Source: Dirofilaria immitis | Taxonomy: Eukaryota > Nematoda > Chromadorea > Rhabditida > Onchocercidae | Length of the DNA stretch: 64,000 nt | NCBI GenBank assembly: GCA_024305405.1 | Contig: JAKNDB010000087.1 | Span: 9,240,501-9,304,500 of the forward strand | Direction of reading: 5' to 3' | In this document: in pieces, positions 24,631-35,135 of the stretch | Layout of the letters: each line of letters opens with the position of its first letter | How positions within the stretch are numbered: position 1 is the stretch's first letter | Program-made: the position numbers and the translations under genes | Notes under the pieces: model-generated | Database searches by the model: none | Seen by the model: only the letters and a program-made list of their open reading frames with translations | What the model was told of the DNA's origin: nothing

Positions 24631-26124
24631 TATCGTGATTGTTTATTGAATTTTTAAACTAAATATAAAATTGTTTTGTTTATAATTTTTCAATTAAAAT
24701 ATACCTATGCATATTTAACTTTCTTCTAATCTTCAATGTATATTCATATATTCAATCCGCAACTAAAATTTAAATGAAACTTTGTAAAAGAATTATTTAA
24801 ATTTTATTTTTAATTTATTTATCATCAAAAAATTAAACTAACTTTGCTAATCTCAAAAGTTTAAACTATTCTTTACTAAAAAAAAAAGATATTGTATTTA
24901 TTAATCAATATTAGTCCCTAATTAATTAAGCTTTTTTTCGCCGTGTATTTCATGTAATAACTATATTTCAATGACGTCGGATTTGGATATTAATTGAATA
25001 AAGCTGAATTAATAGGATCGATTGGAAATGATCATTAAAATTTAGTTTTGGCTAATTTTCTTTTCTGATTTGTGATTTTTACCTGATGCAACATGTTGAC
25101 ATTTTTCTATTTCTTCACTCCTAGTAACAACAATTGCAATTTTGAATCAGAAAGGGCATGTTTTCGACGATTTGTCAAAGTTATGACTTTTAACGTTCCA
25201 ATGACTTTCAATAATTAGAGCTGTTACTAATATCTGCAATGAATTTTCAAAAATTTTTGAAAAATCTATCTAGTTGTGATGAATTCATTGAAATGAATAG
25301 AATTGTGAATTAAAAACTAAGAAAGAACATATATGAATTTTATGAATGAATGAATTCATAAAATGAATTACGTTTGAGCTCTTAATAAATTATCCTTATA
25401 GCATGTTCATATAAATATGTTTGATATTATCGCTCCTTTAATCGAATGAGCAACTCCGAGGGAATTAATTATAATGTAATGATTATGAAAATTTGTAGTT
25501 TAGTAAATTGAGAATTAATGAAATCGAAACTTAAAACAGTTCAGTTTTATTGTTTTTTGTTTGCATCAATTGAGTTTTTTTCTACACACTGAATGTTGAA
25601 GGCTTCATTGAACAGCGTCTGACGACTACTATTTGTGTTATAGATGAAAAATGATACGGCAGGAGTGTTTTTCATTTCACAAACGGTTTAATATAAATCT
25701 TTCTCTATTGAAAGCCTTTTGAAGTACAAACTATTTGTAGAAATAGACATTGCTATGGAAATCTTCATTTAAGGCTTTATGTTATGGCATACAGGTTTGG
25801 TTCATATTTATTAAAAATACAGAGGTAGTGTGGTTATTGTTGTAAAATTGCTATAATAGTTAATAAAATATTTTTATTATATTTTACATTTTATTACTTT
25901 ATTCAATTAGTTTTAAACTTAAGAAATTATTCGCAACATATTTTCAAACATTTGAAAATTGATAGATTACAGCAATTGCTAGAGAGTTGCAAAACAACCA
26001 GTAGTAATACTTAGATTTGATTTATTTTTTCTTCGACAAAAAGCATTATAATAAAAGTATAATTGATAAAGTTAAATAAAAATTTCCTTTTAAGTTTCAA
26101 CATGAACAATAAAATGACAAATTT
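24631..26124. other. Receptor-cluster spacer, no gene recognised
   Basis: AT-rich. The part near 25440-25560 resembles 9660-9770. No recognisable coding exon was seen. Confidence 0.45.
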
Positions 26125-26358
26125 ATGTTGATATTGTTGACGGCATATCATTGTTATTTTTATGGCTTCTCAATAACGAGTGACATTTTAAAGCTATTTC
26201 ATTTTTATGTATTTCTCGCACTGATTCAATCTTTCTTCATCAACAAATTATTGAAAATGCACAAAGAAAATGCTAAATGTAAAGAATTTATTCTGATACC
26301 ATTTCTAACATATCTCTTCGGTTTTATTTCGATAAATGCTTTTATATTTTACATATAA
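26125..26358 (+). CDS. Small hypothetical two-TM protein
   Basis: A 77-codon frame from ATG 26125 to TAA, with a first hydrophobic stretch (LILLTAYHCYFYGFSI), a polar Lys/His/Asn-rich middle (KMHKENAKCKEF) and a second stretch (LIPFLTYLFGFISINAFIFY). I do not recognise it. It may be a short membrane protein, a stray receptor exon or a chance frame in AT-rich DNA. No splice partners were found. Confidence 0.2.
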   Translation: MLILLTAYHCYFYGFSITSDILKLFHFYVFLALIQSFFINKLLKMHKENAKCKEFILIPFLTYLFGFISINAFIFYI

Positions 26359-26507
26359 TTCGATTAATAAAATATTTGACTTTGCATATGCAGAGCTCAT
26401 AGAAAAATTGATTTTAAGTTTCAAAAAATCTAAAAATTGTGAAGAAGCAGGTAGGGCACTTTCTATCAAAAATCTGAAGTTTCTTTAGGTCTTTGTTCAA
26501 AGTATAT

Positions 26508-28414
26508 TCAGCTGGTAAATCGTCTTTTCAAAAATTGGATAATTTTTGCACCGTAAGTTTTCAGACATATATACAGATTTTTACGAGCTTGTTTGTTGCT
26601 TACGAAAAGGATAAGAGGCAATAGAGCATGGCTTAAAATGAGATACGAATTAATGAAAATGCTCATCGGAATTAACGTTTCTTGACCGAAAATTTTTATT
26701 ACAAGCAATGGCAGAAAGTTGACTATAACGATTCCAATTAGGAATATGCTACAAGTCAATATTGCTTGAATTAATACCGATCGTTCGTATTTGACAGTTT
26801 CCAGCATGCCTGATCTACGTCTTTCACTCGTTTTTGAAGTTTCTAAAATTTCATATTTAACTCGAGGCAAGCAAAATAGTAAAATTATTAGTAATTGAAA
26901 TTCAGCTTGAAAATAGTCAAAATCCGCTTCCACATAACGTAGTGAATGTTGATTAGCACCAACTTTGTGTCCCGTTGATAACTGAAGTAAAACGATTGCG
27001 TATAAAGTAAAATATTGCAAGGTACATAGCAAATATTACAATGAGTATAATAAGAGCCCAAATATAGCGAAAACTGAAAAGCAATAAAAGGTAATTAATG
27101 GTTTTTAATATATTTTGGACGACTTTGTCGCATTTAGAAATGATGATTCTCTATTATTTCTATATCGAAAGAGAGTGATGGTCATCTTCGTCATATTGTT
27201 TAAAATAATATAAAATTTTAAAGCCTGGTTAAATCATGAGAATTACCCTAAAAATTAGAATGGAATAACCCTAAAAAAATTTTCCGCCATTGTTCGATTG
27301 TTTTGTGCAATTTACTGTCCACAATAAAGTTGAGGCTTGGAAACTTCTATTACAGTAATAAAAATCCGCAAACGAAAATGCTGAAAATTGTGAAGCTAAT
27401 ATAAATATACAAAATCATAAATTTGGAATTATATTTGTAATTAAAAGAATGAAATTGGTAACAAATCGACAAATATAATATAATTATTATTAAAATTTTC
27501 AAGACTTCGATAGAAGAGATTATCGTTAAAATTATTGCATTCCATGATTAAGTAGTTAGTCTCTACAAGTTGTGCAAGAATGAAATAATTATTTTAGGCA
27601 TTGCAAAATTTAGTATATCATACCAAAAGCTAACAACCATACGAAAAGAAGCAGGAAATACAACTTTTTGATTCGAAAAATGCATTGTATTTCGGTAAAA
27701 TTATAGCCAGGAAGCGATTTAGCGTCCATAAAAATACAAATTGTAATACAGCGTAGGATGAAAATGTGTTAATTATCGAGAATGCACGATTAATCCATCC
27801 TGTTTCGTAACCTAAGAAATAAAACAAATTAATTTTTTGAAATGAATTTAAAAATATTTAAATAAAAACAACTGGAAATTGGCTTTTACATATGTCATGT
27901 ATATATCATTCAAACCGGTTATGAGTTTGGATATCAAGAAATCCTACTTCCGGTTGGACAATGAAACATCTTCATTTAGCATTGCGCTATCATCAAATTT
28001 TGAAATGATATTAGAAATCGAATGCCTTCTTCATAGTAAACGAAAATTATGCAAATAAAATAACTTACCATAAGAATTGTTTTTAGTTTGTAATATTTCA
28101 GGCAAAACAATGCTCACTTGCGGTATAAAACTTATTAAATTACAAACAATCAATTGATATGTGATATGAATAAATCCAAAACTGTAATGATTGTCTCGAC
28201 TGAGATATAACATAATAATTACCAATACATTACTGATAATACTATACAGTAAAAAGAGAGAAAACAATATAAATACTACGTATTTTGTATTCACATATTT
28301 TTCATCTCTTATGTCAAACATATTGCCAGATGGATAATTTGTTCCATTTTCTTCAAAGCAATTTGAAGATAATATTAGGAATAATGCAATGATATAGTAG
28401 GAATAAACCAACAT
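26508..28414 (-). CDS. 7TM chemoreceptor-like protein, Srx-like (copy B-minus), five exons
   Basis: Same receptor as A-minus: exons about 28414-28069, 27811-27624, 27380-27270, 27073-26964 and 26860-26508, with the same signal peptide, LNRF motif, DFYYC loop and TM7 INSYLILSHALLPL. It lies in the right copy of the 2.18-kb block, so these parts are identical to A-minus apart from a T5 run at 27665-27669 (six T in A-minus), which breaks the frame after AFFESK. The C-terminus differs because the duplication ends inside the last exon: the tail reads CLKTYGAKIIQFLKRRFTS instead of the A-minus tail. The third-exon break in a T run is shared with A-minus. Confidence 0.7.
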
Positions 28415-28739
28415 ATTATCGGTGAACAATGTTTCCTAAAGATATCCCAATTTTGATATTGTACATAAATGTGCTTCAATTAATTAGAAGTTTTAGTGCT
28501 TGAAATAATATGAAATACTTTAAATTCAAATCGCAAATCGACGAAAGAATACAATAATGGAAAATATTAATTTAGCTGCAAAATTAATTTCTTGATTCTA
28601 TTCGGTATTAATCGAATTTGCTTTATTTTTTTATCCTAATAAAAACGATTGAATTAAATAAACGTTAAGATTGAACAAGAAATTTAAAATTATCTAAATT
28701 TAGCACTCTCTTTACAAATTCTATAAGTTTGAAATTATT
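26563..28739. repeat. Duplicated block 1, right copy (pairs with 12724-14901)
   Basis: Right-hand partner of the 2.18-kb block, in the same orientation. It differs by a single base in a T run, with sharp ends at AGACATATATACAG and at GAAATTATT. Confidence 0.92.
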
Positions 28740-29730
28740 AGCCTAATCATATATGTAGATGTATGTTTATATCAAAAAAAAAAAAGTTTGTCGTCTTTGC
28801 AAGCATATAATTTGATCCCATTATCACTCATTCTTGAAGATAAGCTAATAAACTTTTTCATTTGACAGCGTGTAATTTTCTTTTCGTTAATATTGTCAAT
28901 AATTAAATAGTACGCAAAATATGAAAGCAATTATTTATTGAAATGATATTATCGGATAAAATATGAAAAAGTTAATTGTAAAAATTAATTTTACACTTAA
29001 TTTTCTTTTCTTTACAAAGACTATACTGAATATGGTGATAAAACAATTTTAATATAAACTTTTGTTTATTCAAAACTTTGAAGTACGATATATTTTATTG
29101 GTTTAATTAAAGTATAAATGAAATTATAGGAAATTAAGGCATCAAATGGCGATGCTTTACATAAACCAATAAATTAGACGTTCAATATTATGTTGTCGGA
29201 AAAAATTAAGTGTAAAATGATTCTTTTTCTGACATTCTTTCATCGGATTCTTAATAAATTATAATAGCTGAAATTTACATTGCACCCTTAGAACAAATGG
29301 GAAATAACAACTAATTAAATTAAAGCTTTAATAATTCACTATATTTAAACATTCTTCATTCTAAACGTTAAATTTGTAGATCAATCTTTTTATGCTAATT
29401 GAGATATTTGGATTAAATTTAAAATGCAACTCCTTCGTATCTTCAAAATGAGATGTAACCTATTAACTTTTACTTACAATTAAAGGTATACACTTAGTTA
29501 AGAACTAACAAAAACCAATTTAAGGTTACAGAATAAAATAAAATTAAGTCAATAAAAATTTTTCACATCACTTATTTCTACTAATTTCTTCCTTCATTGG
29601 AGCTCTCCTAAACTTCATTTACTCAATTCGATCCTCTTAGTCTCTACCCATTTACCTTTAGTCTATGTAGATTAAATAGAAAAACAGCATGTTTAATACA
29701 TCAAATGAATCATATATTTTCTAAAGTTTT
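28740..29730. other. No recognisable gene
   Basis: AT-rich spacer between receptor B-minus and the bacterial insert. No coding signal was recognised. Confidence 0.5.
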
Positions 29731-29766
29731 TTTATTTTCCACCTATAATTTATTTTCCACCTATAA
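29731..29766. repeat. 18-bp tandem duplication at the left edge of the bacterial insert
   Basis: TTTATTTTCCACCTATAA occurs twice in a row and ends exactly where bacterial coding sequence starts (about 29767). Short duplications of this sort are common scars of end-joining repair. Confidence 0.8.
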
Positions 29767-29769
29767 TAA

Positions 29770-30015
29770 GTATTTGAAGGTGTATGTGTATCGAAGAGAA
29801 ACCGTGAATTACATTCTTCTTTTGCAGTTAAGAAAGTGAGTTATGGAGAGAGCATAGTATCTCAATTTTTTGTTTATTCTCCTGCACTGATTTCAGTACA
29901 AGTAACAAGGAAAGGGAAAGTTCGTAGGGCAAAGCTGTATTACTTATGTAAACTATTTGGAAAGGCTGCGAGAATAAAAGAGCGTACTACTTACAAAAGC
30001 GATGGGTCTAAGTGA
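29770..30015 (+). pseudogene. rplS: Truncated bacterial ribosomal protein L19 (C-terminal part)
   Basis: An 81-codon frame runs to TGA with no internal stop. It begins VFEGVCVSKRNRELHSSF, passes VSYGESIVSQFFVYSP and reaches the bacterial L19 hallmark GKVRRAKLYYLCKLFGKAAR before a short tail. L19 sits at the 30S-50S interface of bacterial ribosomes. The N-terminal third, start codon and promoter are missing, so it cannot be a working gene here. The lack of decay suggests a recent transfer. Confidence 0.87.
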
Positions 30016-30125
30016 ATGTAATAGAAGTTTCAGTGTTAACACTGTATAATGATGCGGGCACTAAGATAACAAAGAAAGTGTTGATGTTGAATATAATGAA
30101 AGGTTTTGTTTAGACTTTTTGTAAA

Positions 30126-30485
30126 ATGAGCATAAAGACAAAATTTCTTAAGCTGCTTCAGTTCAGGCGCGTACACGCTCGTATAAAAAGAAAAAATAAG
30201 AGAAATAGGACATTGTATTTTTGTTCTTTTATAACATTAGTTATTTCACTTGGTTGTCCTATATGTATATTGTTGAGTATATTAATTAACTCTTATAGCG
30301 CCTTAACGGTAACAAAAATTTTGTTGCCTATAGAAATAAGCTCTGATTTTTTTTTAACAGGTAGCCCTAGTGATTTGAGATATAAGTCCATTGAATTGCT
30401 CAATGATTCCCTGCGTAAAGTATTTAAAGGAACTGATTTTAAAGATAGTGACGAAATTTTGAGTCGTAATTTTATAAGGAATTAG
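30126..30485 (+). pseudogene. N-terminal piece of a PstA-like phosphate ABC permease
   Basis: A 119-codon frame starts MSIKTKFLKLLQFRRVHARI, then RKNKRNRTLYFCS, one strong membrane segment (FITLVISLGCPICILLSILI) and SYSALTVTKILLP, followed by a polar region. A basic N-terminus, one TM and a following soluble domain fit the N-terminal domain (DUF3333) of alphaproteobacterial PstA permeases. No later TM segments follow; sequence changes to alaS about 15 bp after the stop. The identification is weaker than for its neighbours; it could be another Wolbachia inner-membrane protein. Confidence 0.5.
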
Positions 30486-30501
30486 AGAACTTTTTTTATA
30501 G

Positions 30502-30849
30502 GAAAGTGATAGAACTGTTGAAATTTGGAATTTGGTATTCATAGAATACAATAAAGATGAAGAAGGCAATTTACAAAAATTACAAAAGAAATGCATTGAC
30601 ACTGGGATGGGTCTTGAAAGAATAGCTGCTGTGATGCAAAACGTTCACGATAACTATGATATTGATCTATTTTCTACCATAATAAATAAATCACAAGGAT
30701 ACTGTGGAAATATAGAAAATAAAGTAGCTCATATGATTATTGCAGATCATCTTCGTTCAGCTGCATTTCTAATTGCAGAAGGAATGCTTCCTGGAAACGA
30801 AGGCAGAAGTTATGCATTACGTAGATTGATCAGGAGAGCTGCATGTTAT
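30502..30849 (+). pseudogene. alaS: Internal fragment of bacterial alanyl-tRNA synthetase
   Basis: About 116 codons are open without stops. It begins [17 protein letters not shown] and contains [16 protein letters not shown] (class II synthetase motif 3 region), NYDIDLF, and [20 protein letters not shown] followed by [15 protein letters not shown]. This is the join between the catalytic and tRNA-recognition domains of bacterial AlaRS. The N-terminal ATP-binding motifs and the editing and C-Ala domains are missing. The reading frame continues after codon 116 into sequence unlike AlaRS. Confidence 0.9.
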
Positions 30850-30920
30850 TTGCCTAGTGCATCCAGGTTTAGAAGAAACCTTGGCAGCTTTTTGCTACTT
30901 ATAAGCAAGTTAATTAAACT

Positions 30921-31046
30921 AGATTTCCTACATTTGACCTACTGGCAAATGCAATCTCCGGAACTGACTTACCCGGCAACGATTTTATGTCTGAAGCTCC
31001 AAATATAAAATTGCTATTTGATGTCATCTTCCTTGCACTATTATAG
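30921..31046 (+). pseudogene. Unidentified coding-like fragment at the right edge of the bacterial insert
   Basis: In a frame different from the alaS piece, 41 codons to TAG read [18 protein letters not shown], then [16 protein letters not shown] and a hydrophobic end (DVIFLALL). Composition resembles the adjoining bacterial pieces more than the AT-rich host DNA. I do not recognise the family. Confidence 0.35.
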
Positions 31047-32109
31047 AAATATCTAAGGCAGTATGTATATTATAATGTTATTGCTTGATGTAAAAAATCT
31101 TTTATTTCAAGTATATGTTATTTGCCAAGATAGTTAAAATATTAGACTTGACCTATATGGACATAGAAAACAATTTACAAGATTTAAAGAAAAAGTTTAA
31201 CGAAATAGAAAGAAAACGTTTATCTTCAGAAACTTTATTTATAATTTCATCATATTTCAGGTATTTCTAATCTACCTATTTAATAAATTTGCTGAAAACT
31301 TTAACTAAATATCATTTTTGTTTATTGTATCAATCCCTATAAGAAAATGATTATTTTATAAAAATACAGGTGTAAGATAAAAAAGGTAGGATAGGAATTT
31401 CGTTGCAAAAAAAAAGAAAATTAAAATCTTCACATCGTATTTTCTAAGAAATTTTTTTGACATACATGAAGTAGACTTGTTAGTAAATGAAGAGTTTTAT
31501 AAAATAGTTAATCGTGAAATGTGCATAATTCGTTTATTGATAACATCGAACATATTGCTTGTAAAAAGTAAGAAAAAATATTTTAAGATCCAATCAAGAT
31601 ACAAATCGATCGCTTTTAACAAAATCTAAAATTCAATTCTTTGCAGGAAATTCTGGAATGAAAGTTATGATAAGCATCGCTTAACCATTTTTCAGTCAAA
31701 ACTATGATAACCGAATTTAATCTATGTCCTAATAAAACGTATAACAATATTAACTTTTCCTTTTTATTTGCATATTTTCTTTCTTCTCTATCACTGAAAT
31801 TAAAATGTTAGCTGATAAAATGAATGTTATAAAAAGTAAAAATATTTTTCATATGCTTATTCACGCCATAACTTTTATTTCCTGTTCAAATATTAGTCGC
31901 TAACTTAGCAATAAAAATAAATTTAAATAATATGGAATTATTAGTTAGTTTATTCTATTGAAAATCTATCAATTACGTTATATTTCACGAGAAAATTACC
32001 CAATAAAAATTGATCTGATTATATCTGCCTAGGCTATCAACCAATGAAATGATTTATCCTTCGGTTTAGGCTAGCTCTAGCAATGTATCAAAATTAATTC
32101 CTACAACAG
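31047..32109. other. No clear gene; short coiled-coil-like frame
   Basis: AT-rich. A short plus-strand frame from ATG 31157 reads MDIENNLQDLKKKFNEIERK and stops after 37 codons. It could be one more bacterial scrap, since release factors begin in a similar style, but this is not supported further. Confidence 0.3.
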
Positions 32110-32440
32110 TATATCGACTTCATATGTATTTATTGTGTAACTCTGAATGCTGTCTATGTATCTATAAACTGCTGCATCTAACAAGATTATACTGCTTCTA
32201 GACAGCAGTAAGATCATGTAGCTTCTAAATGATGTAACGGAATAATAATGCTTCCATTTCATGTACGAAGTTAAGGCAGCTTCTAAATAAATTTAGAAGG
32301 CCAAGATTTTTCTAAATGAAGCGACAAGATCATGATGAAATGATGAAATTATAAAACAAATGATACTTTCAAATCAAGCAGAATGATCATAATGATATTA
32401 CGCTTTTAGATGACGATAGTGATACTTTTAAATGATATGC
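32110..32440. repeat. Degenerate tandem repeat (units of roughly 45 bp)
   Basis: Recurring words TGCTTCTA, GCTTCTAAATGATG and AAGATCATG alternate through this stretch with irregular spacing, indicating an old minisatellite. No coding frame. Confidence 0.5.
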
Positions 32441-32877
32441 AAGATCATATTTCTGTCAAACTTTATTTTTAATTATTTTAAATGCTTCATTTGTTCTCAT
32501 CACATGATTATATGTTATTGAATTTCTCATAGATTGATAATATCATTAATTATTTGATAAGTTTTGTCGATAAGATCTTGTTATTAATTGGTTGATGTAT
32601 TCCAAAATGACCGTTTTTAATAAAATTAAAAATGAACTTCCGCGAAAATTTTTCAGTGACAAATTATTTTTTTTTCATTTTTCCTCATTTGAATATAAAG
32701 CAATTCTTCGGCATTTGATAAAATGCAAAGTTTTTGCAATAATTTTTATAATAAAATATACAACAAACATTAAACTAAATTTTTCATCAATTACATTTGC
32801 TAATTTGTTCATTGCATTTTCGTTTTCTTTGTCATTCAATTTTCTCAATAATTAATACTTCTTTTTTTTAGTTGCTG

Positions 32878-33409
32878 TGAAAATTTCCTCTTTTCTTGTG
32901 AAGAACTGGAGTTGATACGTCAATATAACTTTTTGGAGACTTCTACTGCGCAACACAATAAAGATATATCTTTAATAGAATTAAATGAAATCAAAAATTA
33001 ATATGTCGTTGGAGATTATTCATGATAAACCAAAGTAACTTTGGTGGGTTTGGTGTGGTTGGTGGTTGGTGATTGGTTGATGGTTGGTGGTTTGATGGAA
33101 ATGACATCTATGATGAATAACAAACCTTTTTATAAGAAAAACGTTTAAAAAATATTCCCATAGCGGGAACGTTAAAGAACAATCCACCTATAAGCATAAC
33201 TATTCGATGAGACAATATTTGGTCTTATTATAACTGCGTTATAATAGAGAGTTATTTACATTTGAATTAGTTTACGATATTTTACTATTGGAACTTAGTA
33301 ATAAGAAATAATGAGAATTTGATAAATGATTCAGTACATTAGACATAACATTCATCTATGTTAGATAATATGAGTCATGCAAAACAAAAATATTTCGATT
33401 ATTCTTACA
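32878..33409 (-). repeat. 3' LTR of BEL/Pao element 2
   Basis: Aligns to 38565-39063. Shared landmarks are CTTTTCTTGTGA, GTCAATATAACTT, CCCAYAGCGGGAA, ACTGCGTTATAATA and TTATTC..ACA at the right end. It carries an extra GGTT-rich tract at 33041-33098 that is missing from the other LTR. Confidence 0.8.
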
Positions 33410-34451
33410 TTCCCGATTGGAAAGATTAATTATTTCAGGGGATAATACATTTAGAATCATAATGAAATGAATCTCGTTTAACCACGATTCTTCTTGCTGG
33501 CTGATTTCTTCCTAGAAGATTTTTGTTCTCGGCTCCTTAGTTGCTGGATTGATTATTGCTTGATTTTGGCGATTACTTGTCTTTCTTATTTTGGTTAAAT
33601 TCTCCATATCAATAATAATATCGCCATTCATCATTTATTGTCTTGGTTGTTCCATTTCCATGATCGCAAACAAATGAAGTTTGCAATGTATTTATGGTAA
33701 CATGATTCATATATAAATGAGCACTAAATTTTCCAGTTTTTCTTCTCCATCGTATGAATTAATTTCCCCTCCATAAATAGAAATTCGAAGTTGATTGATA
33801 TACTTAGTCAACCATATAGATACTGAATTTCGTTATTTGTAATCCATTTATTGGAAGAAATTTGTGTTTCTGTGACGTCGCTGCATTTTATTGCGGGAAT
33901 TCGTATATGTATCCTCGCATGTACATCGATGATTTCGGTAAAGATAAAATTGGTTTCTGAGAATTCTTCGCAGTTTTACTTTCTTGGTACATTGATTGGA
34001 ACGCCATATCTCCATTTATATTTCCTTCCAGTTTTGCTTGGACTGAAACTATTAAAAATAAATTGTTCGCTATCGAATATGACCTACTTAGGGGTTCTGT
34101 TCGAGTTCGTCATTTGCTGCACTTTTTGTTCTCGAAGCAATAGGTTCATCTTGTTGCTTTGATTCTGTTGATCGAATTTTCCTACTTCTTCTTCGTTTTC
34201 CGCCAGTTTTTCATCATTCGAGAGGATGTAATACATTTATTGATCTGTTTAAAATTTTTTCACTTGACATTTCCACCAACATATATCTTACTTCTTCTTC
34301 TTTATTCTTTTTGATTTCATTTATCGTAGCTAATTTTCATAACCGCGATGAACTGCTCATTGACGAATACAATCTCGCTTTCATGTGGTGTTTGTTCATC
34401 TATACTTCTAGGAAATATAACCTTTTTGTGTTCCTTTTCTCTAAGACTCGC

Positions 34452-35135
34452 TCAATAGCTACTTTTCCATTTTCCAAAATATATAGAAATTTTTAGTATA
34501 TTAGTCCAATACTTAATAAATTTTTCTTTAGTGGTTGATTTATGAGGAATAAATTCATCCTGATCATGATTTTTATAAGTTGATAGAATTAGTGAAGCAT
34601 GAGAAGAAAGAAAGCCAATTGAACAACATGATAGTCGAAGTCCATATAAGTCATTAGTGATTGAATATTGATTATTCCTTCTACTTGTACTGTTAAAGTT
34701 ATTAAACTCTTTCAAAAACTTCCTTTCAAGCTTTCTTGCAATAGCTCTTTCCCATAACAGCTTTCTTTCAATAGTTTTTCTTATTGCTTTTTCGTTAATG
34801 CGATTAGCTTTTCGTATATTCCTACGTTTCATAGAGCTCTCGGTATTGTATTTTTCCACATCATCCTTTGTGTGCCATATAGCCCCTTAATTTCGTATTT
34901 TTCTCCATCATAGTTTTAAAAACCAATTGAAGTTGAGTTACATTATTGGCAACATTAATTCTGCATACCCACGTCGAGCTATAAACCGTCTTAGAACATT
35001 AGAAAAATTTCTGTTGATAAACATTTCACTAGTTCTATGTGCACTGCTCTTGTGATGAAACATATGAATAATGAAATTCATCTTTTCGTTATTCCAGTAT
35101 CGCATTAAATAAGAAAACAATCCAATCCAATCCAA
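34452..35135 (-). pseudogene. Integrase remains of BEL/Pao element 2
   Basis: The frame at 35135-34938 reads MDWIGLFSYLMRYWNNEK, then INRNFSNVLRRFIARRGYAE, matching the retroviral-type integrase core of BEL/Pao (first Asp in the DWIG/DYFG position, then LRRFIARRG). A second open frame, 34859-34452, is highly basic at first (EKAIRKTIERKLLWERAIAR) and ends KEKFIKYWTNILK, plausibly the integrase C-terminal region. They are separated by stops. No complete DDE triad can be read. Confidence 0.7.

Larger units (their letters stand above)
29767..31046 (+). other. Bacterial-gene mosaic, probable Wolbachia-to-nucleus transfer
   Basis: Within 1.3 kb, four truncated bacterial coding pieces follow one another on the plus strand: L19 C-terminus, PstA-like N-terminus, AlaRS middle segment and an unidentified piece. 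None has introns and none is complete. They sit between nematode receptor genes on one side and nematode mobile elements and enolase on the other. Wolbachia is the expected donor in filarial worms; that attribution rests on context and remembered family sequence, not on a search. Confidence 0.8.

Noticed and set aside
32592..32855. 87-codon plus-strand frame rich in Phe, Lys and Ile
   Set aside because: Composition is that of random AT-rich sequence; no motif.
33851..34162. Plus-strand hydrophobic frame inside element 2
   Set aside because: It is antisense to the BEL/Pao polymerase, which reads on the minus strand.
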